A DNA stretch of 64,000 bases from Candidatus Pullilachnospira intestinigallinarum (GTDB taxonomy: Bacteria; Bacillota; Clostridia; Lachnospirales; Lachnospiraceae), in assembly GCA_018711275.1 (NCBI GenBank), contig DVIN01000059.1, positions 1 to 64,000 of the forward strand, in the 5' to 3' direction. This document shows, one piece after another, positions 11,307 to 21,255 of the stretch. The position numbers were made by a program, and so were the translations under genes. The first letter of the stretch is position 1; each line of letters opens with the position of its first letter. The notes beneath the pieces are model-generated. The model saw only the letters and a list, made by a program, of their open reading frames with translations. It was not told where the DNA came from and did no database searches.

Positions 11307-12506
11307 TCAGACTCTACTAAGCAGTTGTTTATAATAATCCGTTAATAGAGTAGCCGATTTCTCAATATTAAAAATGCTATTCCGTAATTCTGGCATTTCA
11401 CGATTGGTCTTATCGCGTGCTGCTGCAATCACAATATCTGCCCAGATTTTTTTCTCATCATTTAATGGAACAAATTTTACTTTGTTAGTAAATTCAACTT
11501 CTTCTGGTACTTTGTCTGAAAAAATACACGGTAAACCAGAAAACTGCGCCTCAACACCCACAACCGGCAAACCTTCAAACAACGATGGCATAACAAATAC
11601 ATCCATCGCTTGATATAACTCCCCCACATCATCTCTATTGCCTAAAAATCTAATATGATCATTCAAGTCCAATTTCTCTACATATTTTTTAATTTCATCC
11701 AATTTTTCACCCACACCTATTAACAGAAGTACGCAATTATTTTTACTTTTCAATATCTCCGCGAAAATATCAATTAGAAATTTATGATTTTTTTGATAAG
11801 ACATTCTGCCAATATGACCAATGACTATTTCATCTTTAATTCCTAACTCTGCTCTCTTTTTTTTTCTAACTTTTTCATCAAACAAAAATCTATCGATTTC
11901 AATTGCGTTTGGAATATATGTATACTTCTTTCCCGGAAACAAAAATTCCCCGGCTGCTTTACCACAAGCACAATAATAATTTGCAACCTCTGGCAATTTC
12001 AATTTGAAATAAGATTTTAAAAAATATTTAAAATCTCTGTCTATTGCTGTATTATGACTATGTGCAATACGAATTGGTATATTTGCCTTCTTAGCCGCTA
12101 ATAGTGGCAGATAACTCATAGAATCAATATGCGAATGTACAATTTTATACTCGGTATGAGTCGCATAGAATTCTTTCATATATTTAAAATATGACAAGTA
12201 ATTCTGCGGATAAAGCCGAGGAGCATAGTATACTTTTCCACCAAGTGATTCTATCTCGTCATCATAATCGCTTCTATTGGAACGATGTGTCAGAAAATCA
12301 AATTGGATCTCGTTTCGATCGATATTTCTATAATAATTCATTAGCATTGTTTCCAAACCAGCTCGATGCATATCATTTACACATTGCAGGATTCGTATCA
12401 TTGCAAGTCTCCTCTCTGTCAATATAAGTATTTTTTCTCTAATTATAGAGGCTTTAGCTTTGCTATTATTCCCATGACTTTTTCCTGACTCTAAACTCCT
12501 CTTCAA
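11307..12506 (-). CDS. glycosyltransferase family 4 (GT4); likely start at MIRILQCVNDMHRAGLETM
   Basis: 399-aa ORF; IGHIGRMSYQKNHKFLIDIFAEI, PSLFEGLPVVGVEAQFSGLPCIFSD; N-terminal ~35 aa probably not translated. Confidence 0.9.
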   Translation of the reverse strand: MKRSLESGKSHGNNSKAKASIIREKILILTERRLAMIRILQCVNDMHRAGLETMLMNYYRNIDRNEIQFDFLTHRSNRSDYDDEIESLGGKVYYAPRLYPQNYLSYFKYMKEFYATHTEYKIVHSHIDSMSYLPLLAAKKANIPIRIAHSHNTAIDRDFKYFLKSYFKLKLPEVANYYCACGKAAGEFLFPGKKYTYIPNAIEIDRFLFDEKVRKKKRAELGIKDEIVIGHIGRMSYQKNHKFLIDIFAEILKSKNNCVLLLIGVGEKLDEIKKYVEKLDLNDHIRFLGNRDDVGELYQAMDVFVMPSLFEGLPVVGVEAQFSGLPCIFSDKVPEEVEFTNKVKFVPLNDEKKIWADIVIAAARDKTNREMPELRNSIFNIEKSATLLTDYYKQLLSRV

Positions 12507-12531
12507 TACTGGTAATCTTGTATTAGTATTT

Positions 12532-13643
12532 TTAATACGACTTGTTTTTCCTGATGCACATTACTGTGGAAGAAGGATAGAATATAAATAACAGTATTTT
12601 ACAGTTCTTTATGATATTCATACCAATAATCGGAATTCCTATCCCCGCTATTATCCCAAGTAAAACATGTGATAAATAGTTGTTTACCCCTATTTTAAGA
12701 AGTACTATTCTAAATCCAGCAGTAAATATTGTATGCAATAGATATATTGGAAAAGAATATCTGCTAAGCACTAGCATACATTTTTCTACACAGTCACATT
12801 TATCAAGCGAACTAACAGCCACAATGCATGTAACAATTCCCAATACCGCAAAAAAGCGACTTGTAATAGCGTTTTCGTTTATAATATTCAAGAAAAATAT
12901 TGCCCCAAGCACTTGACTTATAATTATTGAATTTTTAATTATTAGTGGCCATTCCCTGATTTTTTTTATATTAACAACTGTCCCTAATCCGAAAAATAAT
13001 GACATCCACATACTTGAAGCAAGAATTCCTAAATTAATCGGCATAATACTTACAAACGTACAAATCGTTGTAAGTATTAGATTAGGAGTTGTCCCCCCCC
13101 AGGTATAATTGACCAGATCACAAATAGAATGAATAACGCATATAAAAACCAATACTGTGCTACAGGTGTTCTCCAAAGCATTAAAATATCACTAATACTA
13201 CTGCTATTATTAACTCCGGAAGTAACACTGTTAATCAGAATATAAATGCTTGAAAACACAAAATACGGTATGCCTAAATTAAACAATTTATGTAAAAGAA
13301 ATTTTTTTCTTGTTCCTTTTGCTTCCCATCCTCCAGTCAATCTATATACATATCCGCTAAGAAACATAAATAAAGGAACATGAAAAGTCCAAATATATTC
13401 TTCAACAAATACCATGCTCTTCGGGGTTGGTATTCCCGCTTTTCGTATTCCCATTATTACATGACCAAAGACCACAAGAAAGCAAGCTAACCCTTTAAGC
13501 TGATCAACAAAACTATCTCTCGTTTTCTCCACTGTCTCTATCCTCCATATGTATTTCGCCTCATAACTATGTTCTATTTCACTACCTCTGTTCAGATGCA
13601 GCACTTCCAATGTGTTATTCATAAACCAGAGTGCTCCATACAA
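12532..13643 (-). pseudogene. acyltransferase family 3 (O-acetyltransferase-like), frame split at a homopolymer tract (C8 at 13093-13100 on + strand)
   Basis: N-terminal ORF 13077..13643 (DSFVDQLKGLACFLVVFGHVIMG) and C-terminal ORF 12532..13176 overlap at the G8 coding tract; one extra G restores a single reading frame. Confidence 0.85.
13093..13100. repeat. C8/G8 mononucleotide tract inside an acyltransferase gene
   Basis: gttgtCCCCCCCCaggtataatt read directly. Confidence 0.95.
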
Positions 13644-13787
13644 ACGCAGGTAGTGATACTGAAAGTTCTTATGATAAAATCATCTGCTGTTACTGAACCT
13701 GGGTAGCGAGACAAAAACCGCACTCGCAGCTCTGCCCATCTCTCGAAAAGTGCCGTAAATACGCCATTTTTCCGGCGTTTTCACTAT

Positions 13788-13860
13788 GTACATCTCACTA
13801 CCTGCGTTCGGTTAGAGGAGATTGTTGATCATTAATATCCTCATTTTTACCATCCTTGTT
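13788..13860 (-). pseudogene. decayed duplicate of the 5' end of the glycosyltransferase at 14343..14681
   Basis: Near-identical to 14616-14688 (MRILMIN... start region); reading frame ends at once (MRILMINNLL*). Confidence 0.75.
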
Positions 13861-14342
13861 TTAAATCGATTTATTGTTTTTTATAATAAACTGACCTGGC
13901 TGCAAGTCACTTATATCCATCTCTATTTCAATCTTTAAATTCAGGTCTTTACGATCCTAATCGCATTTCCATATAAATCTATTTCATTCTTCAAAATCAT
14001 CTTTTCAATAATCGACATGTAATCAAAAACCATTCTTTTCAAATTTTCAAAACTAGCTTTTTCTGTGCTTCTCATCTAACCTGAAATTATATTTTCACCA
14101 GCACCTAACCTGATACTCAACCTAGTTAACCTGCCAGACTGTACATATCAGCTGATACTCATCACCTTTGATGTGCCATTCGGACAGCTCATCCGGTAAT
14201 CAACCGCCTTAAAATGCCAGAAGTACATCGTTTCTGGTACTCGTCACCCTTGATATGTAGCACTCATTTTCTCGGACAAAATCGCCTGATACCCGACTAC
14301 CTTGATCTGTAACACCCAAAATTCCATGTATCTTACCAACCA

Positions 14343-14681
14343 CTAAACCTCGGACAGACCTTGATACTCAACATTGTTTATATGAAGGATGTGCGGTTTA
14401 AAATCATCCAGCACAAGGTGCAGCTTCTTCCGCGCCTCTGCGGAATAGATGGTCTTCAGAGGATAGGTCAACTTCGCCAGCTTGGAGCCACCGTGAAAAT
14501 CCATATCAGATGTATATGCATTAACCGTATTGCCCACACAACGGCCTTCATGCTCCATGCCAAAGTACTGGACTTCATGTCCCTGGCGTTTTAAATAATC
14601 TCCTAATTTAAATATGTAGGTTTCACTACCGCCATTCGGGTAGAGAAACTTGTTAATCATCAATATCCTCATTTTTACCAT
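14343..14681 (-). pseudogene. truncated GT4 glycosyltransferase (N-terminal ~110 aa only)
   Basis: MRILMINKFLYPNGGSETYIFKLGDYLKRQGHEVQYFGM is a typical GT4 N-terminus; ORF stops after 112 aa with no catalytic C-terminal domain. Confidence 0.8.
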
Positions 14682-14815
14682 CCTTGTTCCCGATTGATTA
14701 TTTTCCCTCTAGAATTTATTTATTTGCATACCCTGCTGGTATTGCTATTCCTGCCTGAATTTTCAAATTCACTCTTTCTCTTGTTTTTAAATAGTTTCCA
14801 ATAAATCAGGAAACA

Positions 14816-15967
14816 TTAATATCCCCCCTCATACACTTCCAACGTCCTCTCCACCACATCATCCCATCCATACTTCCCCAAAATAAACGCCCCCGCCTCT
14901 CTCTTATATCCATCCACCACTTCCGGATGATCACACAACATCTGCAGCTTATCTCGCAGTTCCTCCACGCTCCCCTTCCGGAACAGAACTGCCTTATCCT
15001 CCACCACTTCCGCACACTCCGGAATATCAGAAGTCAAACAACAGTTCCCGTAGCTCATCCCTTCCAGCAGACTCAGCGGCATCCCCTCCAGATCCGACGG
15101 AAGGGTATAAACATACGGATTGCTGTACAGCTCATGCTTCACATGCCCCTGCACAAATCCCGTAAATACAATCCGGTCATCTCCCCGGGCCATCTCTTTC
15201 AGCTCATTCAGAAAATCCTCCGTATCCGAACTCCCGCCCGCAATCACCAGCTTCTTATCCGTCTTCACCTGCCGAAATGCCTCGATCAGATACCGCTCTC
15301 CCTTCTCCGGCACAATCCGCCCCAGGTACAGAATATAATTGTCCTTCTCCAGTCCCCACCGGTCGGTAATCTGTTCCGCCTTCCGCAGCTTCGGCTCTTT
15401 GACCCCATTGCAGATAAACCGTGTGACTCTCCCATAAGTATCGGCAAAATACTTCTGAACGCTGGAGGAAAGAACGATGATCTCATCGGCAAACCGCACC
15501 GCATTTTTCTCACCCAGCATGATATACAGGGAAGCCAGCTTCCCCCATTTCGCCCGCTGGTGATCCAGCCCATGGATCGTCACAACCACACGTTTTCCAA
15601 ACAGCCGCGGCAGCCAGCACATGAACGCCGGCCCCTCCGCATGAATATGTACCACATCATAATTTCCCAGCGCGGCCCTTATAGATGCCGTCACCGAGGC
15701 GGTCAGTGCCGCAAATCCCCGGTGATCAATGGTAAATACTTTCTTCAGTTTTACTCCCCGAAATTCATCAGAATCCGCCCGGTCATACTCCGCGCCGGCC
15801 ACATTATGTCCGCTGCGGTTATAACAGGTAACGGAGCACCCCTTCGCCACCAGCCGGGTGGAAAGTTCTTCCACCACCACCTCGATTCCGCCCTCTCTGG
15901 AAGGAATCCTTTTGTGACCGAACATGGCGATCCGTAACTTTTCCGTTCTGACACCCTTTCTGCTCAT
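14816..15967 (-). CDS. glycosyltransferase family 4 (rhamnosyl/galactosyltransferase-like)
   Basis: 383 aa; FGHKRIPSREGGIEVVVEELSTRL, LYLGRIVPEKGERYLIEAF, PSDLEGMPLSLLEGMSYG. Confidence 0.93.
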   Translation of the reverse strand: MSRKGVRTEKLRIAMFGHKRIPSREGGIEVVVEELSTRLVAKGCSVTCYNRSGHNVAGAEYDRADSDEFRGVKLKKVFTIDHRGFAALTASVTASIRAALGNYDVVHIHAEGPAFMCWLPRLFGKRVVVTIHGLDHQRAKWGKLASLYIMLGEKNAVRFADEIIVLSSSVQKYFADTYGRVTRFICNGVKEPKLRKAEQITDRWGLEKDNYILYLGRIVPEKGERYLIEAFRQVKTDKKLVIAGGSSDTEDFLNELKEMARGDDRIVFTGFVQGHVKHELYSNPYVYTLPSDLEGMPLSLLEGMSYGNCCLTSDIPECAEVVEDKAVLFRKGSVEELRDKLQMLCDHPEVVDGYKREAGAFILGKYGWDDVVERTLEVYEGGY

Positions 15968-16374
15968 GATTTACCTCTTCGCTGTTTATCCTGTGTGGAT
16001 CTTCCACTTTTATATTTATAACTTATCAAATTTTTGAATTTTAAAAATAAAGGAAAGCGCACCGTGCGAACTTTCCATCGCCTTGAATAATGAAAAGCAC
16101 ACTCTTTGAACTTTCCATCTTAAATAAATGTCTCTCCCGGCCAATCTTTCATTGCCGGGAAGAAAACCATCAAAAATTGACGCCTTATAAAATCGCTACT
16201 ATTATAACACTCGTCTAAAGTGGATTCAAGGAAAAACAAAGTAAATCATCCCAATTTCCAGCCGTTCATAGAACACTTCGACAGAAGGTTTTCCGAATTT
16301 ACTGCCTTTTTTCTCCTGTTTGTGAAAATTTCAGTAAAATACTGCAGTCCCTGTAATTTTCCCGCGTACCGTCA

Positions 16375-16420
16375 GAGAGGCCCTGCACAAAGATCACCAG
16401 ATCTTTGCACGGGGCCTCTC
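16375..16420. terminator. strong inverted repeat downstream of the large surface protein
   Basis: GAGAGGCCCTGCACAAAGATC-acc-AGATCTTTGCACGGGGCCTCTC; long hairpin, weak T-tract, so termination is inferred. Confidence 0.6.
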
Positions 16421-16461
16421 CTTCTCGATTCTTTTACTCCCCTTTTACCGGGGGAATTCTC

Positions 16462-19400
16462 TTATGCTTTTCTTCTCTTCTGGTACGCACCTGCTCCCGC
16501 CAGCACCAACGCAGCCAGCAGGAATACGCCTGCCCATGCCGTCGGTGTTGCGTCGGCGGTATTTACCACATCTTTGTCTGTTCTTGTCACCGAGGTATTA
16601 TTCGCGGAGGTATTTCCCGTACTCACTGGAGTGGTAACGGAGCCTCCGGAAGTATTTGCTCCCGGTCTCAGATCTGCCGGAACATCGTCGTTGGACATCA
16701 CTCTGTCATTTACAACGATCAGATACTCCGATGCGTGGCTGAAGCTGAGGGTAACATTTCCGTTGGCATCGATAACTCCCGCATTCATGAATACCATCTT
16801 GCCTGTGCTGTCATAGTAGTAGAGATTTCCGTATTTTCCGCTGTTTTCACTTCCCACATTGATGGTGAGCGACGCGCGGAATCCGAAATCTCCGTTGTGT
16901 GTCAGAGACAGCTGCTGAACCGGATTGTCGCCGGCCAGGGACTGAATCACACGGCTGGGGATTGCTCCCGTGTTCTGTTTTACTTCCAGATCGATATCTG
17001 ACAGATCAGAAGCCATGATATCCATTCCGTTGATGGTCCAGGAATATCCGCCCAGGTTCAGCTGGATGTTCACATCCTTGCCCTTGGCAGCTCCCAGCAT
17101 CTCTCTGGTTACCACAGTGGCGGACTGCATGTCCACAGTCACCGTCTGGCCCGGCTGGGCTGCTGTGATTTCCTGTACTACCACATTTTCCAGCTCCTCA
17201 GGCAGTCTGGAAGTATCTTCCGGAGTCTCAGGAACTACAGGGGTTTCAGGAACAGTCGGCTCTTCGGGTGTTCCCGGGTCTGTCGGATTTTCCGGTTTTA
17301 CCGGGGTTTCCGGATCGGCCGGTTCTTCCGGTTTCTCAGGATCGGTGGGTTCTTCCGGCTCGGAATCATCCTTCACTCCATACCCGTAAAATGTGAGATG
17401 TGTGGTCACCTCCACAGAATCTCCGGGAATATCATTCAGCCATGTAATGTTCCTGTATCCTCCCAGCTCATCAGGCAGCTGAAGCTGTCCGCCATTATCG
17501 ATCAGAACAATCTCTTCCACATCCCAGTCCATATCAGACGGAAGATCCCAGACATTTTCATAGTCGCCGATTCTGCTGTCAACAATATAGCGGATGACAC
17601 ATTTATCATACTGTGCAATCATGCTCATACTCGGATTGCTTTCACTGATCACACCGCTTTCCATGCCGTAAATCGACCAGCCCTGGAATTTCAGGCCTTC
17701 AAATTGCTCTGGTAAAGGCTGTTCTGCCAGTGTTTCTCTCAGCGACTCATATGTACTGCCCTCTTCCACGAGCCAGATATGCTGAGAAGTTTCCAGGGCT
17801 CCGCTTTCTGTCACATAGGACATTCCGACAAAAACATTCCGGCGATCCTCATAGGTGCCCTTCACGGAAACATAACTCATATTGGACACAGTGCTTTCCG
17901 GATCATATCCTGCTTCGCTGCTCCACTGAACATTTTCCGCCTCATAAACGTCTGTCGGGGCCTGATCTGCAACTGCTTCCATGAGTTCCTGATAGGTGCT
18001 GCCCTCTTTGATCTGAAGAAGCTCCCAGCGTTCCTGAATCACTCCGGTGTTTTCTCTGATATACTGGTAAAATACCTCGGCCACTGGATCGCCATAGTCT
18101 GCCTCAATATTCAGGCTGTAGACACCGGTAAGCTCCGTATCGTCGGTCAGCCAGGACGGGAGTTCCCATTTCTCAAATTTCAGGTTTCCATAGGGTTCCG
18201 GCGCTTTATAATCTGTCAGCTGAGTTCTTATTTCTCCTATGGTGGAGCCTGACGGAACCAGTTTTTCCACATAATCGCCAGTAAACACTCCGTCTGCGCC
18301 CACATACTGATAGGAAATTTTCAGCATCGCGTTCTCAAATTCTGCGGTGGGATAAACCGTTTCCACTGCCTTCAGCGGCGTATCCTCTGATTCATAAAGC
18401 TCCAGTTTCCAGCCTTCGAACGCCAGTTCAGGGGAAACATCCTCCGGGGCCGCCACAGCTGAAATTTCTTCCAGCAGATCTGCGTAAGTACTGTCCTCAT
18501 CAAACAGAAAAACTTTTCTCAGGCCTGTGGAATAAATACCGTCCCTGTCAAGATAGGAGAAGTTGGCTGCCACTACCTTTTTCTCGTATGTTGCCTGTAC
18601 CGTTATCCAGTTTGTTCCGCCCAGTACATCTTCGTCATTCCATCCCCCGGATATTTCCCAGGAAACAAATCCCAGATCCTGATAGCCTTCCTCCGGATAG
18701 GGCTGCCGGGCGATCATTTCCTTAAATTCTCCCACCGTGATGCCGTTTTCCACAAAAAGCTCGTCATGAGTCTGCGTCATACCGGTTCCGCCGGTGTTAA
18801 GAAATTCATATGTAAGATTTACAACCGACTGTCTGTAAGCGGCAGAAACACTGAAGGCAGCCTGGCCAGGTGCTACCTGATCTTCATCCGGATAGTCAAA
18901 GGAAATATTCCATCCTTCGAATCCCATTTCCTCCGGAACCCGATCCGAGACATCCGGCAGATTTTCCTGAATCAGAGTTCTCAGTTCCCCATAGGTGATC
19001 TCCTGCGGCGACAGAATGCTCATCCGGTCATACTGTATGCCCAGATCTTTGTCATAGTACTCGTAAGAGACATTGAAAAATCTCTGGTCATACTGCGCGT
19101 AGAATCTCACATAAGATCCATTAAGCAACTGTTTTTCACTGTCGAACGGGTTTACTGATTCATCCACCCAACCCACAAACGTAAGGCCTTCCGGTATGTA
19201 ATCCGGCGCTTCCGGGGTTGTAATTCCTGCTTCCGCGTAAGTGGTTCTTCTGACTACATCCTCTGCATTGAAGGAAGTCAATTCATTATAATATCCTCCT
19301 TCATCAATTGCGTAAAACTGTACTTCCACATCAAAGCTTGGATTCGTGAACGTTCCGTCATTCTCCACCAAGAAATAATATTCCGCATCCAGAATTTCAT

Positions 19401-20952
19401 CGGTACGATAATAATATCCATTGTAAGTGGCCGCATCCGTAAGATATATACTTTCCAGATACCATTCCGTAGGATAGGTCTCCTCCGTCACCGTATAGCT
19501 TCCCTCAAACATCTGCGTATCCGGATTATAGGTCAGATCCACGGAAAAATGTCTGTTCCAGTCGATATCCACTGCGGGATAAAAATCCGCCCAGGCATCC
19601 GTTCCCCATTTCTGATCATCTCCGGCAGCCTTGACCTTAAGGCTTACCGTATCCCCCGGCCGGAGCATTTCTCCACAGGGCTCCAGAAACACCTCTTCGA
19701 TGGGGCTTTCCGGCTGCGGCACTTCGGTGCTTCCCTGAAGCTCAAACCAGTAACCGGACAAATCTCCCAGGGCGTCCGTGTTGATCGGGTATTGTTCTCC
19801 CTGGATATCCGCATAGATTTCAGTCAGAACCCATTTACCGTTGGACATATAATTATCCGTGCCGTATATGCCTTCGTAGATTCCCTCTCCCTCTGATGTG
19901 GAGGACAGGGGCCATGAGATACTGTTCTGTGTCTCCGGATTTTCCCAGGAAATATACAGATTGTAGGGCAGGCTTTCATCCAGCGGCGGAGACAGCTGCA
20001 GGGATGCTTCCAGATATTCGCCGACATTTACTGTGGCGCCCTGATTTTTAAAGTTCAGCGTTACCGCTTTGCTGTCAATCAGAATCTCATCCTGCTGAAT
20101 CTGGAACCGGCAGTCTTCCTTATCCAGCATACTGCCTTCCCAGCTATACTCGGAAACATAGTTTCCTGCCTGATCCGTAACGGTCACCGAAGAAACGCAT
20201 CCGTCGGTGGCGAGGATATCTGTCAGCGGATACCAGCCCACATAATTCTGCTGCTCTTCGTCGAACTCCAGATATACGCTGTCACTCCAGGAATTGGTAT
20301 CTCCTGTTCCGAAGGCAAGTCCGGCTGTCACGGAAGCGATCCCACTGTCCGCGTCATAAGCCTGCACTCGAATCTCCAGCGTATCTTCTCTGGTCAGTGT
20401 CTGGCCGCTCTGGGGCAGCCAGGCATTTTCCAGCACTGGTTTGTTGATATCATACCCGCTCTGGTCGTCTGCCGTATCCGCATCCTGGCCTTCCGTATCA
20501 GACTGCGGCAGCGCATTGGCATTTCCCGCACCCGCGGCATCCTCCGTGTCTTCCTCTCCCATCGTCTCAGTTGTACTTTCTTCCGTCGTCTCTGCTGTAT
20601 TCTTTTCTGTCTTCTGTTCTGTACTTTCTTCCGTCGTCTCTTCTGTCGTCTCTGTTGTCGTCTCTGCTGTGCTTTCTTCTGTCGTCTCTGCTGTGCTCTC
20701 TTCCGTCTCCGGCTCTGGGGTAGCCGTTACTTCTTTGGTCGGAGTCACTTCGGTCTCTGCCGGCTGGGTTTCCTCCCCTGCGGACTCCTCCTGTGTGGCT
20801 GAAGCAGTATCTGCTTCCGCGCTGTCTTCTGTCTCAAGGATCTGTGTTCCATCCTCCGGCACAGCTGCCGCCACCTGCATGGCAGGCGTCAGGCTCAAAA
20901 CAGCGGAAAGCACCATTACGCCCATCTGCTTCAGGATATGCTGCCTTTTCAT
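16462..20952 (-). CDS. large secreted/cell-wall surface protein with Thr/Glu-rich stalk, ~6 tandem ~82-aa repeats, Pro-rich linker and C-terminal sorting-like region
   Basis: 1496 aa; signal peptide MKRQHILKQMGVMVLSAVLSLTPAMQVAAA; TAETTEEST low-complexity region; repeated x-Y-x-Y...(L/M)xFxxW units; EEPTDPEKPEEP linker; C-terminus NTADATPTAWAGVFLLAALVLAGAGAYQKRRKA. Confidence 0.9.
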   Translation of the reverse strand: MKRQHILKQMGVMVLSAVLSLTPAMQVAAAVPEDGTQILETEDSAEADTASATQEESAGEETQPAETEVTPTKEVTATPEPETEESTAETTEESTAETTTETTEETTEESTEQKTEKNTAETTEESTTETMGEEDTEDAAGAGNANALPQSDTEGQDADTADDQSGYDINKPVLENAWLPQSGQTLTREDTLEIRVQAYDADSGIASVTAGLAFGTGDTNSWSDSVYLEFDEEQQNYVGWYPLTDILATDGCVSSVTVTDQAGNYVSEYSWEGSMLDKEDCRFQIQQDEILIDSKAVTLNFKNQGATVNVGEYLEASLQLSPPLDESLPYNLYISWENPETQNSISWPLSSTSEGEGIYEGIYGTDNYMSNGKWVLTEIYADIQGEQYPINTDALGDLSGYWFELQGSTEVPQPESPIEEVFLEPCGEMLRPGDTVSLKVKAAGDDQKWGTDAWADFYPAVDIDWNRHFSVDLTYNPDTQMFEGSYTVTEETYPTEWYLESIYLTDAATYNGYYYRTDEILDAEYYFLVENDGTFTNPSFDVEVQFYAIDEGGYYNELTSFNAEDVVRRTTYAEAGITTPEAPDYIPEGLTFVGWVDESVNPFDSEKQLLNGSYVRFYAQYDQRFFNVSYEYYDKDLGIQYDRMSILSPQEITYGELRTLIQENLPDVSDRVPEEMGFEGWNISFDYPDEDQVAPGQAAFSVSAAYRQSVVNLTYEFLNTGGTGMTQTHDELFVENGITVGEFKEMIARQPYPEEGYQDLGFVSWEISGGWNDEDVLGGTNWITVQATYEKKVVAANFSYLDRDGIYSTGLRKVFLFDEDSTYADLLEEISAVAAPEDVSPELAFEGWKLELYESEDTPLKAVETVYPTAEFENAMLKISYQYVGADGVFTGDYVEKLVPSGSTIGEIRTQLTDYKAPEPYGNLKFEKWELPSWLTDDTELTGVYSLNIEADYGDPVAEVFYQYIRENTGVIQERWELLQIKEGSTYQELMEAVADQAPTDVYEAENVQWSSEAGYDPESTVSNMSYVSVKGTYEDRRNVFVGMSYVTESGALETSQHIWLVEEGSTYESLRETLAEQPLPEQFEGLKFQGWSIYGMESGVISESNPSMSMIAQYDKCVIRYIVDSRIGDYENVWDLPSDMDWDVEEIVLIDNGGQLQLPDELGGYRNITWLNDIPGDSVEVTTHLTFYGYGVKDDSEPEEPTDPEKPEEPADPETPVKPENPTDPGTPEEPTVPETPVVPETPEDTSRLPEELENVVVQEITAAQPGQTVTVDMQSATVVTREMLGAAKGKDVNIQLNLGGYSWTINGMDIMASDLSDIDLEVKQNTGAIPSRVIQSLAGDNPVQQLSLTHNGDFGFRASLTINVGSENSGKYGNLYYYDSTGKMVFMNAGVIDANGNVTLSFSHASEYLIVVNDRVMSNDDVPADLRPGANTSGGSVTTPVSTGNTSANNTSVTRTDKDVVNTADATPTAWAGVFLLAALVLAGAGAYQKRRKA

Positions 20953-21169
20953 ATTGGATTTGACACTCCCTTCCTCACTGAAACTGCTGAAACCTTCCTT
21001 CCCCGTCAGAAAGTCCCAGACTGTACAACAAGTTACACTTTCATTTTACTCCTTCCTGGTATAAAAATCCACTCTCCGGGACAAATGGCATTTCCAGATT
21101 TTCTTACTTTTTTTATTACGTTTTTCTTACATTTTTTACCCCTGTTTTTTTGCGATAAAACAACGGAAA

Positions 21170-21211
21170 ACCGCCGTCCAACCGGTGCTCCCACACCCGT
21201 CAGACGGCGGT
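21170..21211 (-). terminator. intrinsic terminator for the sugar ABC operon
   Basis: ACCGCCGTC ... GACGGCGGT, just downstream of the last gene (stop at 21256), followed on the minus strand by TTTTCCGTTGTTTT. Confidence 0.7.
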
Positions 21212-21255
21212 CTTTCTTAATATTTTATAACTTTTCTTTTCCTTATCCTATTCTA

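Noticed and set aside
13644-14340. Insertion sequence or transposase remnant in the decayed region
   Set aside because: No transposase motif or terminal inverted repeats found; the recognisable remnants are glycosyltransferase-like or repeat-protein-like.
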